Assembly: GCA_002355455.1 (NCBI GenBank) | Contig: AP017375.1 | Location: 2,356,001 to 2,420,000 of the forward strand | From: Stanieria sp. NIES-3757 | Lineage (GTDB): Bacteria; Cyanobacteriota; Cyanobacteriia; Cyanobacteriales; Xenococcaceae | Length of the DNA stretch: 64,000 nucleotides | Direction of reading: 5' to 3' | Part shown: piece after piece, positions 1 to 9,922 of the stretch | How the letters are laid out: every line of letters begins with the position of its first letter | Position numbering within the stretch: the first letter of the stretch is position 1 | Translations under genes and position numbers: made by a program | The notes under the pieces: model-generated | The model's input: only the letters and a program-made list of their open reading frames with translations | The model's database searches: none | What the model was told of the DNA's origin: nothing

Positions 1-1078
1 AGAAGCCTGTGCTTTTCTCAATCAACAAGTAGCCGAATTAGAAGCACAAGCTCACGGGCGCAGTCGAAATTTAGATAATGAGAATGATTGGTATTTTGGG
101 GTACATCAGGAAATGATGGCAGCCCGAAAACAACAACCAATTGCAGGGGCGCAATGGACAGGAATTGTTAGTACCATTGCTTGTGAAATGCTTACTCATG
201 GTTTAGTTGAGGGGGTAGTTTGTGTCCAAAATACCGAGGAAGATCGCTTTCAGCCGAAGCCAATAATTGCCACAACTCCTGAAGAAATTTTAGCAGCGAG
301 GGTCAATAAACCAACTCTTTCTCCTAACCTATCGGTTCTTGAACAAATTGAACAGTCAGGGATGAAGCGGTTGTTAGTGATTGGGGTAGGCTGTCAAATT
401 CAAGCTTTGCGGGTAGTAGAGAAAGAATTAGGGTTAGAAAAACTCTACGTTTTAGGTACTCCTTGTGTGGATAATGTCAGTCGTGAGGGGTTACAAAAAT
501 TTTTAGAAACAACTAGTAAATCGCCCGATACCGTAGTTCACTACGAGTTTATGCAAGATTTTCGCGTTCACTTCAAGCATGAAGACGGTTCAGTTGAAAA
601 AGTACCGTTTTTTGGCTTAAAAACCAATCAATTAAAAGATGTCTTTGCACCTTCTTGCATGAGTTGTTTTGATTATGTTAATTCTTTGGCAGATTTAGTT
701 GTGGGTTATATGGGCGCGCCTTTTGGTTGGCAATGGATTGTGGTTCGCAACCAAACAGGTAAAGAAATGCTGGAGTTAGTTCAAGATCAATTAGATACTC
801 AACCAGTTATGTCACACGGCGATCGCAAACAAGCCGTACAACAAAGTATCCCTGCCTATGATAAAGCGGTAACTCTCCCGATGTGGGCAGCTAAAATGAT
901 GGGTGTAGTGATTGAAAAAATTGGCCCGAAAGGTTTAGAATACGCCCGATTTTCGATTGATTCTCATTTTACTCGCAATTATCTTTATGTAAAACGCAAT
1001 CATCCCGAAAAATTAGATGCTCATGTTCCTGAATATGCTAAACGGATTGTGGGGCAGTATCAATTACCAAAATCTTGA
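1..1078 (+). CDS. bciB: BciB-type divinyl chlorophyllide 8-vinyl reductase (5' partial)
   Basis: This is the C-terminal part of an FrhB-type (coenzyme F420 hydrogenase beta subunit) protein. The frame is open from base 2, so the gene starts before the window; the first in-frame ATG at 113 is internal. Visible features are GVGCQIQAL, GTPCVDNVSREG and a cluster CMSCFDY followed by ADLVVGYMGAP, the Cys/Gly pattern of the FrhB family that binds iron-sulfur clusters and flavin. The cyanobacterial member (Slr1923 in Synechocystis) reduces the 8-vinyl group of divinyl chlorophyll intermediates using reduced ferredoxin. The related 7-hydroxymethyl chlorophyll a reductase is the main alternative. The N-terminal cysteines cannot be checked because they lie outside the window. 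Confidence 0.85.
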   Translation, partial: EACAFLNQQVAELEAQAHGRSRNLDNENDWYFGVHQEMMAARKQQPIAGAQWTGIVSTIACEMLTHGLVEGVVCVQNTEEDRFQPKPIIATTPEEILAARVNKPTLSPNLSVLEQIEQSGMKRLLVIGVGCQIQALRVVEKELGLEKLYVLGTPCVDNVSREGLQKFLETTSKSPDTVVHYEFMQDFRVHFKHEDGSVEKVPFFGLKTNQLKDVFAPSCMSCFDYVNSLADLVVGYMGAPFGWQWIVVRNQTGKEMLELVQDQLDTQPVMSHGDRKQAVQQSIPAYDKAVTLPMWAAKMMGVVIEKIGPKGLEYARFSIDSHFTRNYLYVKRNHPEKLDAHVPEYAKRIVGQYQLPKS

Positions 1079-1158
1079 GCGTTTTTTTAATTAATAGAAA
1101 GATTTCCAAATTTTGAATTTGGATTGAAAAAATAACAACTACTAAAGTCTAGTTAATT

Positions 1159-1204
1159 AGTGTTATTCTGAACTATTTATTCAGTATGACACTGTTTTTT
1201 TTTT
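1159..1204 (+). terminator. Intrinsic terminator after bciB
   Basis: A 14-bp stem with one G-U pair and one mismatch (arms 1159-1172 and 1180-1193, loop CTATTTA) is followed by a run of ten T at 1195-1204. It lies 80 bases after the bciB stop, in the correct orientation. Confidence 0.8.
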
Positions 1205-1272
1205 ACAGTAATTTAGCCTGACTTACTTAAACCCTTGAGCAAAGATTTTAACAAGGTGCAAGCTGATACCAA

Positions 1273-1360
1273 TTCTCAAAAGTAACTGGAGACTTAGTTG
1301 AGTTAAATTTTTGATATATCTTTATTTTAGGCTTTTTATCTATCTAGCGACTTTTGAGAA
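1273..1360. repeat. MITE-like inverted repeat
   Basis: The 11-mer TTCTCAAAAGT (1273-1283) is perfectly complementary to ACTTTTGAGAA (1350-1360). The 66 bases between them have no coding potential. The size and the paired ends suit a small non-autonomous element, but no target-site duplication could be confirmed. Confidence 0.45.
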
Positions 1361-1573
1361 ACGATATGAAATTTAGTGGTGGGCGTTTTAGTTTAAATAA
1401 ACTTATAATCGTGGTTGCTTTACAAACAAAGAGCGACCAGCTTAAATTAAGTGTATTTTATTTTGAGTGCAACGAAAGAGTTAAACAAGAGCTAAATTAT
1501 TTAAATTTTAATTATTTTTAAGTTTTATTCTCAAAAAAACTCGAATTTTTAACCAGGAATTTTCTTTTAATTC

Positions 1574-4201
1574 ATGCAGCTAAATATTAAGAAGCGTTTG
1601 ATTTTATTACTTGCTTTAGCTTCGATTGGTTTATTAGCTAGTTTATTGGGAACTAATCTTCGCATACTTGCTCAAACACCACCAAGTCACGAAAACAGTC
1701 AACTAGCAACAAATGCTTCACAGACATCTACTATAGAACAACAAGGTAGAAATTTATATATCCAAGGTCAATGGATTAGAGCGATCGCTCTTTGGCAACA
1801 AGCTGTTCGTAGTTATGCTAGTCAAGGAGATTTAATCAGTCAGGGAAGAGTTTTGACTAATCTGGCTCTTGCTTATCAGCAATTAGGAAACTGGCAACAA
1901 GCACAGCAAAGTATTAAGAGTAGTTTTAAATTATTAGACCAAATTTCGGGTAATTCAGAGGCAAAACAGCATTTAACTGCCCAAATTTTTAATAATCAAG
2001 GTATCTTACAACTAGAACAAGGTCAAGCGGAAGACGCGATCGCTTCTTGGCAGCAAGCTACAGAAGTTTATCAGCAACTAAATGATCGAGAAGGAGTAAT
2101 TCGTGCCACGATCAATCAAGCTAGTGCTTTTAAAGCTTTGGGTTTATATCGTCGTGCTGCCAAAACTTTAGAGTTAGCTAATCAAAATTTAGTCGAACAA
2201 CCAGCTTCTTTAGTTAAAGCGGTGAGTTTAAGAAGTTATGGGGATATTCTGCGTTTAGTAGGCGATCTTCCCAAAGCAAAAGAAGCGGTAACAGAAAGTT
2301 TAACTATTGCCACTCAATTGAAATCTTTAGATGACGAAGCTAAAGCTAAATTGAGTTTGGGTAATATTTTGTGGGCAAATGACAAATATCAAGAAGCTTT
2401 GGAATATTACCAACAAGGATTACTTACTTGTCAAGCAAGTTTTGTTTGTGCCAATAGTAATTTACCTCTACAAATTAACTTGGCCCAATTTAATTTATTA
2501 TTGGATACGCAATTTTGGCAAAGATCTCAAGAATTAATTCCAGAAATTCAAGCTAGTCTAGCTAATTTGTCTTTGAGTCAAACTAATATTTATCAGCAAA
2601 TTAGTTTTGTTAACAGCATCATTAAACTCAGGCAAAAAGCCCAACAAGAAGGTCTAAATTTAAGTAATATTCCTAGTTGGCAAGAAATTAGTCAAATACT
2701 TAAGCTTGCCATCGAAAAATCTCAACATTTAGGCTTATCAAGAGCAGAATCCTATGCAGTAGGTTTACTCGGTCAAATAGCAGAACTTCAGCAACAATGG
2801 TTTGAAGCAGAAAATTTAAGCAAACAAGCATTAATGATTGCTCAGACAATCAATGCACCAGAGATTAGTTATCTTTGGGAATGGCAATTGGGTAGGATAC
2901 TCCAAGCACAAGGAGATCGCAAAGGCGCAATTGGTTTTTATGCTCAAGCATTAGACTTGCTCAAATCTCTTAGTCAAGATTTAGTGGCGATCGATCCAGA
3001 TATTCAATATTCTTTTCGATCAAGTGTCGAACCAGTTTATCGAGGTTTAGTCAGTTTATTATTAGAATCTCAACCTCAAACACAACTTACTCAAACTAAT
3101 TTAATTCAAGCTAGAGACACGATTGAATCACTTCAAGTAGCTGAATTACATAATTTTTTCCGTGAAGCTTGCTTAGACGCTCAACCAGTTAACATAGACC
3201 AAGTAGATCCTAAATCGGCAGTAATCTATCCAATTATTTTACGCGATCGCTTGGAAGTAATTGTTAGTATTCCTCGACAACCTCTTTATCATTTCTCAAC
3301 CAAAATCCCTCAACCAGAGTTGGAAAAAGTAATTGAAACAATGCGTCAAACCATTGTGATCCGTAGTCGAAGAGATTTTTATTCTCCTGCGCAACAACTT
3401 TATAATTGGTTAATTCGTCCAGCTTTACCCCAATTAGTCAAACATCAAATCAAAACCATTGTCTTTGTTCCCGACGGGACTCTACGAAATATTCCCATGT
3501 CTGCTTTGTTTGATGGAAAACAATATCTCGTCGAACAATATGATGTTGCCTTAACTCCAGGTTTACAACTGTTAGCACCTCGTCCTCTTCAACAAATTAA
3601 CCTCAAAACTCTAGCTGCTGGATTAACTCAACAAAGACAAGGTTTTGCTGCTTTAGAATATGTCAATTTAGAATTAAAAGAAATTAAAAATCAAATCAAA
3701 ACAACTGTTTTGTTAGATGAAAACTTTACCGAACAAACTCTACAACAACAAATCAAGTTTTCTAACTATCCTGTAGTTCATATTGCTACCCACGGACAGT
3801 TTAGTTCCACACTCGATGAAACATTTCTGCTTGCTTGGGATACTCGGATTAATATTGGTAAATTAGACCAGATTCTGCAAACTAGAAGTCCTTCTCAACA
3901 ACAAGCGATCGAATTATTAGTACTGAGTGCTTGTGAAACCGCTATTGGTGATAAATGGGCAGCTTTAGGATTAGCAGGTATGGCAGTTCGTGCTGGTGCA
4001 AGAAGTACCCTCGCTACTCTTTGGTCAGTTAACGATCGCTCATCTGCCGAATTAATGGGTCAATTTTATCAAAAATTAGCTAAGAGAAACATTACTAAAG
4101 CTGAAGCTGTCAGACAAGCTCAATTAGCTTTAATTAATAATCCTGCTTACAAACATCCTTTTTATTGGTCGCCTTATATTTTAGTTGGGAATTGGCTTTA
4201 A
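1574..4201 (+). CDS. Exported TPR-CHAT (caspase-like) protein
   Basis: This 875-residue protein begins with a signal peptide or membrane anchor (residues 1-34, hydrophobic core followed by a LAQ cleavage-like site). TPR-type helical repeats fill about residues 50-470, and a C-terminal CHAT domain fills about 560-875. The CHAT catalytic pair is visible: the second His of HIATHG (His740) and the Cys of LSACET (Cys787). The end PFYWSPYILVGNW is typical of the family. CHAT proteins are caspase-clan cysteine proteases or degenerate relatives. Here both catalytic residues are kept, so peptidase activity is plausible, probably in the periplasm. The substrate is unknown. A small exported coiled-coil gene follows 206 bases downstream and may be a partner. 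Confidence 0.85.
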   Translation: MQLNIKKRLILLLALASIGLLASLLGTNLRILAQTPPSHENSQLATNASQTSTIEQQGRNLYIQGQWIRAIALWQQAVRSYASQGDLISQGRVLTNLALAYQQLGNWQQAQQSIKSSFKLLDQISGNSEAKQHLTAQIFNNQGILQLEQGQAEDAIASWQQATEVYQQLNDREGVIRATINQASAFKALGLYRRAAKTLELANQNLVEQPASLVKAVSLRSYGDILRLVGDLPKAKEAVTESLTIATQLKSLDDEAKAKLSLGNILWANDKYQEALEYYQQGLLTCQASFVCANSNLPLQINLAQFNLLLDTQFWQRSQELIPEIQASLANLSLSQTNIYQQISFVNSIIKLRQKAQQEGLNLSNIPSWQEISQILKLAIEKSQHLGLSRAESYAVGLLGQIAELQQQWFEAENLSKQALMIAQTINAPEISYLWEWQLGRILQAQGDRKGAIGFYAQALDLLKSLSQDLVAIDPDIQYSFRSSVEPVYRGLVSLLLESQPQTQLTQTNLIQARDTIESLQVAELHNFFREACLDAQPVNIDQVDPKSAVIYPIILRDRLEVIVSIPRQPLYHFSTKIPQPELEKVIETMRQTIVIRSRRDFYSPAQQLYNWLIRPALPQLVKHQIKTIVFVPDGTLRNIPMSALFDGKQYLVEQYDVALTPGLQLLAPRPLQQINLKTLAAGLTQQRQGFAALEYVNLELKEIKNQIKTTVLLDENFTEQTLQQQIKFSNYPVVHIATHGQFSSTLDETFLLAWDTRINIGKLDQILQTRSPSQQQAIELLVLSACETAIGDKWAALGLAGMAVRAGARSTLATLWSVNDRSSAELMGQFYQKLAKRNITKAEAVRQAQLALINNPAYKHPFYWSPYILVGNWL

Positions 4202-4236
4202 CAGTTACCAGTTACCAGTTACCAGTTACCAGTTAT
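4202..4236. repeat. Heptamer tandem repeat (STRR), five copies
   Basis: Four perfect copies of CAGTTAC and a fifth ending in T follow directly after the CHAT stop codon. Short tandem heptamers of this kind (STRR) are widespread in cyanobacterial intergenic DNA. A partial relative with the same GTTACCA words occurs near 57871. Confidence 0.85.
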
Positions 4237-4407
4237 CAACTACGATAAGTTTGGCGTTATAGTCACAAAATTTCTAGCTTTTCTTAGATAAATAAGCTAC
4301 ACCTAATAATAGTTCATAAGTTCTAGCGTCAAGTTTAGCTAAGGACAAAATAATTCACTTGGAAGCAAAGAGAGAAATAAAAAAATTATCCCCATTGTTT
4401 AAATCCA

Positions 4408-4806
4408 ATGAACATCAAATTTGTTTTTATTTGGTTGTTAATCATTGCAATTTCTCTTGGTATTAATTTATCTCATCATCAAAAACTTTTAGCTCAATCA
4501 AGCACTGAATTTAGTGGAGAAATTAGTAGTTTAAGAAGTAGAATTAGTCGTTTAGAAAGTGAAGTCCGTCGTCTTAGTCAAAGAAACTTTTCAGGCGATC
4601 GCACTTATCCTCAACCAAGACAAGATTCTCTTGGCAATATAGATTCTTTACCTCCTATTTCTAATCCTCCGAGTGTTAATGGTCAGTCTATCGGCAGAAG
4701 CGATCCAATGTTTGAAAGATTAGCTACTTTATTGATTGAATTAAAAGAAGATGTTAGAAGTTTAGACCAACGATTAACTAAAGTCGAACAGCAAATCAAT
4801 AATTAA
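4408..4806 (+). CDS. Small exported coiled-coil protein
   Basis: I do not recognise this 132-residue protein. It starts with a signal peptide (residues 1-30, hydrophobic core, LLAQS cleavage-like site that resembles the one in the upstream CHAT protein). A heptad-rich helix follows at about 36-62 (LRSRISRLESEVRRLSQR), then a Pro/Ser/Asn-rich linker, and a second amphipathic helix at about 100-130. Expected location is the periplasm or the outer face of a membrane. Its shared orientation and similar export signal suggest a working link to the CHAT gene. That is inference only. Confidence 0.65.
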   Translation: MNIKFVFIWLLIIAISLGINLSHHQKLLAQSSTEFSGEISSLRSRISRLESEVRRLSQRNFSGDRTYPQPRQDSLGNIDSLPPISNPPSVNGQSIGRSDPMFERLATLLIELKEDVRSLDQRLTKVEQQINN

Positions 4807-4830
4807 TAAAAAAAAGCCTGGTTTAACCAG
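4807..4830 (-). terminator. Terminator of ndhB
   Basis: The palindrome CTGGTTTAACCAG (4818-4830) is followed, on the minus strand, by GC and an unbroken T run (complement of 4807-4815). It lies 36 bases beyond the ndhB stop and directly after the stop of the coiled-coil gene, between two convergent genes. Confidence 0.8.
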
Positions 4831-4865
4831 ACTTCTTAAAGTATTTTGCTTAATTTAACTATTAA

Positions 4866-6443
4866 TCACTTATTGAAAACAGTATCCAAAGTAGAAACTT
4901 TAATTTGATCTTGTGGTAATTCTTGAGTTAAAAAAGTAGATTGTAAAATTGGCGTACTGGTAACAGAATCATTAGCCAAAGTAAACAAGGGGTTAGACAA
5001 AATTCCTGCAAGGGAAGTGGCAATTACTGATACAATCAAGCTCACTTGTAGAGGACGCATTCCTGGAATATTCCAACGAATTACAGGATAATTTTGGACT
5101 GCCTCAGACATTTCATGAGGTTCTTTAACCACCATCATTTTGACTACCCGAATGTAGTAATAGATAGAAATTACAGTGGTAACTAAACCAAGCAAGACTA
5201 AACCGTAAATACCGGCTTGCCAACCAGCCCAGAATAAATAAATTTTACCGAAGAAACCAGCTAAAGGAGGAATACCGCCAAGAGAAAGCAAGCAAATACT
5301 CAAACAAAGAGTTAATAAAGGGTCTTTTTGGTATAAACCAGCATATTCACTAATTTGATCAGTACCAGTGCGAAGGGAGAACAGAATCACACAAGTAAAC
5401 GCACCTAAGTTCATAAACAGGTAGATCAACAGGTAAAAGATCATACTGGCATAACCTGCATCAGTACCTGCAATCAAACCAATCATGACAAACCCTGCTT
5501 GAGCAATTGAAGAATATGCTAGCATCCGTTTCATACTGGTTTGTGCTAAGGCTACCACATTGCCTAGGATCATACTAAAGATTGCTAAAGCAGTGAAAAT
5601 AAAGTGCCATTGTTCAGTCACAGGCGCAAACGCCGTTACTAACAAACGAATTGCTAAAGCAAAACCAGCAGCTTTAGAACCTACTGATAAGAAAGCAACT
5701 ACAGGAGTAGGAGAACCTTCGTAAACATCAGGAGTCCATTGATGGAAAGGTACGGCAGAAATTTTGAAAGCAATACCAGCAATCACAAATACTAAAGCGA
5801 TCGCAAGTCCTAAAGATTGACTACCATTGGCATCAGTAATAGCTGTAGCGATCGCATTGAGATTAGTTTCTCCTCCTGACAAACCATACAAAAGCGATAC
5901 CCCGTAGAGGAAAATAGCGGAAGAAGAAGCCCCAATTAACAAGTATTTTAAGGCTGCTTCATTGGAACGAGGGTCACGCTTCATATAACCAGTCATGAGA
6001 TAAGAAGAAATACTCAGCATCTCTAGGGAAATGAAAACCATGACTAATTCGTTTGCCCCAGAAAGAAACATTCCTCCCAAAGTTGCCGTTAACAGAATGC
6101 CAATAAATTCGGCTAAAGAAGTCCCAGATTGTTGGACGTAGCGAATTGACATTGGGATAGTGACAAGGGTAGAAAGGGCGACAATCGCACGAAAAATAAT
6201 GCTCAGGTTATCGCTACTAAATGCCCCTAAAAAAGAATTGGGATCGGGGGTATCCCATTGAAGATAAAGTGCCACAATTGCAGCGAGTAATCCCGCCATT
6301 GCCACGTAAGGCAACCCACGAGAAAAACTACGTCCGAGAATTAAATCTCCAACTAAAATGACCATCAGGGTAACAATTACTATGCCTTCGGGCAAAATTG
6401 TCCCTGCGTTAAGTTGAGTAGCAATAGTACTAGAAAAATCCAT
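4866..6443 (-). CDS. ndhB: NAD(P)H-quinone oxidoreductase subunit 2 (NdhB)
   Basis: This 525-residue polytopic membrane protein is the core proton-pumping subunit NdhB of the thylakoid NDH-1 complex, which takes electrons from ferredoxin in cyclic flow, respiration and CO2 uptake. About 14 hydrophobic segments are visible. The antiporter-type core carries [30 protein letters not shown] and [19 protein letters not shown], all hallmarks of NdhB. Full length matches the family. It stands alone, as ndhB often does in cyanobacteria, and is divergent from topA across a 272-base spacer with an inverted repeat. Confidence 0.97.
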   Translation of the reverse strand: MDFSSTIATQLNAGTILPEGIVIVTLMVILVGDLILGRSFSRGLPYVAMAGLLAAIVALYLQWDTPDPNSFLGAFSSDNLSIIFRAIVALSTLVTIPMSIRYVQQSGTSLAEFIGILLTATLGGMFLSGANELVMVFISLEMLSISSYLMTGYMKRDPRSNEAALKYLLIGASSSAIFLYGVSLLYGLSGGETNLNAIATAITDANGSQSLGLAIALVFVIAGIAFKISAVPFHQWTPDVYEGSPTPVVAFLSVGSKAAGFALAIRLLVTAFAPVTEQWHFIFTALAIFSMILGNVVALAQTSMKRMLAYSSIAQAGFVMIGLIAGTDAGYASMIFYLLIYLFMNLGAFTCVILFSLRTGTDQISEYAGLYQKDPLLTLCLSICLLSLGGIPPLAGFFGKIYLFWAGWQAGIYGLVLLGLVTTVISIYYYIRVVKMMVVKEPHEMSEAVQNYPVIRWNIPGMRPLQVSLIVSVIATSLAGILSNPLFTLANDSVTSTPILQSTFLTQELPQDQIKVSTLDTVFNK

Positions 6444-6541
6444 AGGTTGTCGTTATGGTAAGAAAGATAGCTGGTAAGCAAATCGTTAAAAACCTTTACA
6501 GAGGATTGTAACGTGTTAGGTAACTTACTCTTGACAAAACC

Positions 6542-6581
6542 AGTACTTCTTATCTACAGATAGAGATAAGAAAGTAGTGCT
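6542..6581. repeat. Imperfect inverted repeat between ndhB and topA
   Basis: AGTACTTCTTATCT on the left pairs with AGATAAGAAAGTAGTGCT on the right after small bulges. No T run follows on either strand, so it does not look like a terminator. Its place between two divergent start codons makes a regulatory or mRNA-leader role possible. Confidence 0.4.
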
Positions 6582-6715
6582 AATTGTTGAATATAGTTAA
6601 GTTAAATCCAAGTTAAGCAAGGATGTTTTTTAAACAAACGACTATAACTGTAAATTAAGGCATCAATCTTTATCTAAACAAACTTCTGTTATTTTACTGC
6701 GTTAAGTTAGTTTCT

Positions 6716-9340
6716 ATGTCAACTCTGGTTATTGTTGAATCTCCTACTAAAGCTCGTACAATTCGCAACTACCTTCCTTCTAGTTATCAGGTAGAAGCAT
6801 CGATGGGTCATGTCCGCGATTTACCGTCATCTGCCGATGAAATTCCTCCTGAATGCAAAGATCGACCATGGGCGAATTTAGGAGTCAATGTAGAAGATCA
6901 ATTTCAACCGATTTATGTGATTCCTAAAAGCAAAAAGAAGATTGTCCAAGAACTAAAAAACGCACTTAAACAAGCAGAAGAATTAATCTTGGCAACAGAT
7001 GAAGATAGGGAAGGCGAAAGTATTAGCTGGCATTTGTTGGAATTACTCAAGCCTAAAGTACCTGTCAAGCGGATGGTTTTTCATGAAATTACTCGTGAAG
7101 CGATTCAACAGGCTTTAAAAAATTGTCGTGAAGTCGATCAAGATTTGGTTCATGCCCAAGAAACCCGTCGCATCTTAGATCGTTTGTACGGTTATACCCT
7201 TTCTCCTCTGTTGTGGAAAAAAATTAAACGAGGTTTATCGGCTGGTCGAGTTCAGTCTGTAGCCGTACGGTTGTTGGTCGAACGGGAAAGAGAACGTCGT
7301 GCTTTTCAATCAGGAGATTATTGGGATTTAAAAGCGATTTTAGAACAGGAAAAAAGTCCATTTGAAGCCAAATTAATCGGCTTGGCAGGGAAAAAATTAG
7401 CTACAGGAAGTGATTTTGACCCGAATACAGGCAGAATTACCGCAGGAAGAGATGTAGTCTTACTCAACGAAGCCGAAGCTAACGCTCTCAAAGAAAGATT
7501 AATTGATAAAACTTGGACAGTTAGTAAAACTGAGGAAAAAGCTACCAAACGCAATCCAGCCCCTCCTTTTACTACTTCAACTCTCCAACAAGAGGCTAAC
7601 CGTAAACTGGGTATTTCGGCAAGAGAAACGATGAGTGTGGCACAAAAACTCTACGAACAGGGCTACATTACCTATATGCGGACTGATTCTGTCCATCTTT
7701 CCGATCAAGCGATCGCTGCTGCTCGCAATTGTGTCGAACAGATGTATGGCAAAGAATATCTTAGTCCTAAACCTCGTCAATACAGTACTAAAAGTAAATC
7801 TGCCCAAGAAGCCCACGAAGCTATTCGTCCTGCTGGTAGTAGTTTTCGGACTCCCCAAGAAACAGGATTGTCGGGTAGAGAATTTGCTCTCTACGATTTG
7901 ATTTGGAAACGAACAGTAGCTAGTCAAATGGCAGAAGCAAGATTGACTCAAATTACCGTCAATATCGATGTGGAAGATGCCGTATTTCGTTCTTCAGGTA
8001 AAAGAATTGACTTCCCTGGTTTTTTCCGTGCTTATGTGGAAGGTTCGGATGACCCCGAAGCAGCATTAGAAAATCAAGAAGTGATCTTACCGCCCCTTAA
8101 AAAAGGCGATCGCCCTAATTGTAAAGACTTAGAAGCGATTGGTCACGAAACCCAACCACCAGCTAGATATACAGAAGCCTCTTTAGTCAAAACTCTAGAA
8201 AGTGAAGGTGTGGGTAGACCTAGTACTTACGCTAGCATCATCGGGACAATTATTGACCGTGGTTACGTCCAGATGCGGAATAAAGCCTTAATCCCAACTT
8301 TTACCGCTTTTGCCGTTACCAGTCTGTTGGAACAGCATTTTCCCGATCTAGTCGATTCGAGTTTTACTTCTAAAATGGAACAAACTCTAGACGAAATTGC
8401 TACAGGTGAAGCCCAATGGATACCTTACTTGAAAAAATTCTATTCGGGACAAGAAGGCTTAGAAACACAAGTCCAGGCTGGAGAAAAGGAAATAGATCCA
8501 GCTTCTGCTAAAAGTATTCAACTCGAAAATTTAGATGCGACAGTCCGTATTGGTAAATATGGCCCATATATCGAAGTAACTAATGGGGATGAGGTCGTTA
8601 AAACCTCAATTCCTCTAGATTTAACCCCGGCCGATTTAAGTCCCGAACAAATTGAATCTTTAATTCGCCAAAAAATTGAAGGTCCTGATAAGGTTGGCTT
8701 ACATCCTGAAACAGGCGAACCAATTTTCTTGCTGACTGGGCCCTATGGGCCTTATGTCCAATTAGGAGAAAAAACAGAAGAAAATTCTAAACCCAAACAA
8801 GTTTCTTTGCCTAAAGGTGTGACCGCCGATGACGTTAACGTTGAAATGGCAGTAGGTTTATTATCTTTACCCAGAATGTTAGGAGTCCACCCCGAAACGG
8901 GAGGAAATATTAAGGCTAGTTTGGGTCGCTTCGGACCTTATGTAGTTCACGAATACAAAGACGAAGTAGAGAAAAAAGCGAAAAAAGACTATCGTTCTCT
9001 TAAAGCAGAGGATGATGTTTTAAATGTAAGTTTTGAACGGGCAATGGAACTGCTGGCGCAACCCAAACGTTCTCGTAGTGGTGGCAGTACCAAAAAACCC
9101 CTCAAGGAACTAGGCGCACATCCTGAAGATAAAGAACCAGTTAATGTTTACAAAGGCCCTTATGGGGATTACATCAAACACGGGAAGGTTAATGTTGGTC
9201 TTCCTGAGGGGGAAACAGTAGAAAGTATTACTTTGGAAACAGCAGTAAAATTGCTGGCAGATAAAGCTGGTACTAAAAAAACTAAAACTGCTACTAAATC
9301 TACTACTAAAAAGAAAACCACCAAAAAGAAAGCAACTTAA
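6716..9340 (+). CDS. topA: DNA topoisomerase I
   Basis: This 874-residue type IA topoisomerase relaxes negative supercoils through a 5'-phosphotyrosine intermediate. The N-terminal Toprim domain starts [12 protein letters not shown] and has ATDEDREGE as its acidic metal-binding motif. The catalytic Tyr is in ITYMRTDS (Tyr320). The strand-passage core runs to about residue 580 ([12 protein letters not shown]). In place of zinc fingers, the C-terminus has repeated Toprim-C modules with G-P-Y/F-G-P-Y signatures (near 620, 675, 740 and 815) and a Lys/Thr-rich basic tail, as is usual in cyanobacterial TopA. Several antisense open frames inside it are shadows. Confidence 0.97.
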   Translation: MSTLVIVESPTKARTIRNYLPSSYQVEASMGHVRDLPSSADEIPPECKDRPWANLGVNVEDQFQPIYVIPKSKKKIVQELKNALKQAEELILATDEDREGESISWHLLELLKPKVPVKRMVFHEITREAIQQALKNCREVDQDLVHAQETRRILDRLYGYTLSPLLWKKIKRGLSAGRVQSVAVRLLVERERERRAFQSGDYWDLKAILEQEKSPFEAKLIGLAGKKLATGSDFDPNTGRITAGRDVVLLNEAEANALKERLIDKTWTVSKTEEKATKRNPAPPFTTSTLQQEANRKLGISARETMSVAQKLYEQGYITYMRTDSVHLSDQAIAAARNCVEQMYGKEYLSPKPRQYSTKSKSAQEAHEAIRPAGSSFRTPQETGLSGREFALYDLIWKRTVASQMAEARLTQITVNIDVEDAVFRSSGKRIDFPGFFRAYVEGSDDPEAALENQEVILPPLKKGDRPNCKDLEAIGHETQPPARYTEASLVKTLESEGVGRPSTYASIIGTIIDRGYVQMRNKALIPTFTAFAVTSLLEQHFPDLVDSSFTSKMEQTLDEIATGEAQWIPYLKKFYSGQEGLETQVQAGEKEIDPASAKSIQLENLDATVRIGKYGPYIEVTNGDEVVKTSIPLDLTPADLSPEQIESLIRQKIEGPDKVGLHPETGEPIFLLTGPYGPYVQLGEKTEENSKPKQVSLPKGVTADDVNVEMAVGLLSLPRMLGVHPETGGNIKASLGRFGPYVVHEYKDEVEKKAKKDYRSLKAEDDVLNVSFERAMELLAQPKRSRSGGSTKKPLKELGAHPEDKEPVNVYKGPYGDYIKHGKVNVGLPEGETVESITLETAVKLLADKAGTKKTKTATKSTTKKKTTKKKAT

Positions 9341-9352
9341 TTTTTGTTCATC

Positions 9353-9388
9353 AAAAGTAGGAAAGTATCCAGGTATTTCCCTACTTTT
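9353..9388 (+). terminator. Probable terminator of topA
   Basis: AAAAGTAGG-AAA pairs with TTT-CCCTACTTTT with one bulged base, giving a stable hairpin 12 bases after the topA stop. Its 3' arm ends in a T-rich stretch. Confidence 0.65.
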
Positions 9389-9453
9389 CTGACACCAAAT
9401 TGAATTATAACTAGGCATATTTAAGTTGATAGCGATCGCTTTAAAATTGGGCA

Positions 9454-9835
9454 ATGTCTGAAGAAGGTTATCAAGTAATCGAAACTAAAAATGAAGAACA
9501 ATGTTTGGCAGAATAGACTCGTCTGCAACCAAATATGATTTTATTGGATGCGATGATGCCAGATCTGGATGGTTTGACTTGTTGCGATCTCCTGATTCAG
9601 GCAAAAAGAAATCATAACTATTGAAGATTTGAGTCAAACTAATTTACCAGCAACAGCGATCGCACAGTTGTCGGAGTTAAACACTAGGGCTTTGTTGATT
9701 GCACCTGTAATTAACCAAAATCAAGTCAAAAGATGGCTTTGTCTTCATTATGCTAAAACTGAAGCTCAAATCTCTGAAATGACCAAAGAGCGTTTGTCTG
9801 ATTTGGCAAAACTGATTGCCCTTACTCTCAATTAA
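9454..9835 (+). pseudogene. Decayed response-regulator / GAF-domain gene
   Basis: From the ATG at 9454 the frame reads a receiver-like stretch (SEEGYQVIETKN, then MILLDAMMPDLDG, with the phospho-acceptor Asp context) but is cut by TAG at 9514 and TGA at 9622. A shift near 9601-9606 moves reading into a second frame that continues without a stop to 9835. That part reads like the end of a GAF domain (TNLPATAIAQL, NTRALLIAPVI, then a helical tail). The joined product would lack the conserved N-terminal acidic pair and most of the GAF core. I infer a remnant of a two-component or GAF-sensor gene that lost internal sequence. No function is expected. Confidence 0.7.
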
Positions 9836-9922
9836 AAAATATTTATTTTGCATTACTGTCGAGTTTTCCGATACTCTCTAAATTAATGGTGGTTTATTAA
9901 ATTAGTATTAATCAGCAAAATT

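Larger units (their letters stand above)
1079..1573. other. Gene-free gap between bciB and the CHAT gene
   Basis: This 495-base AT-rich gap holds the bciB terminator and a MITE-like inverted repeat (1273-1360). I see no further open reading frame with a credible start and no RNA gene. The promoter of the CHAT gene should lie in its last 200 bases, but no clear -35/-10 pair stands out. Confidence 0.6.

Noticed and set aside
4202-4236. Tandem repeats as a possible CRISPR array
   Set aside because: The repeat unit is 7 bases with no spacers. It is a short tandem heptamer repeat.
7318-7951. Open frames on both strands inside topA
   Set aside because: They overlap the conserved catalytic core of topoisomerase I, lack family features and ribosome sites, and are explained as shadows.
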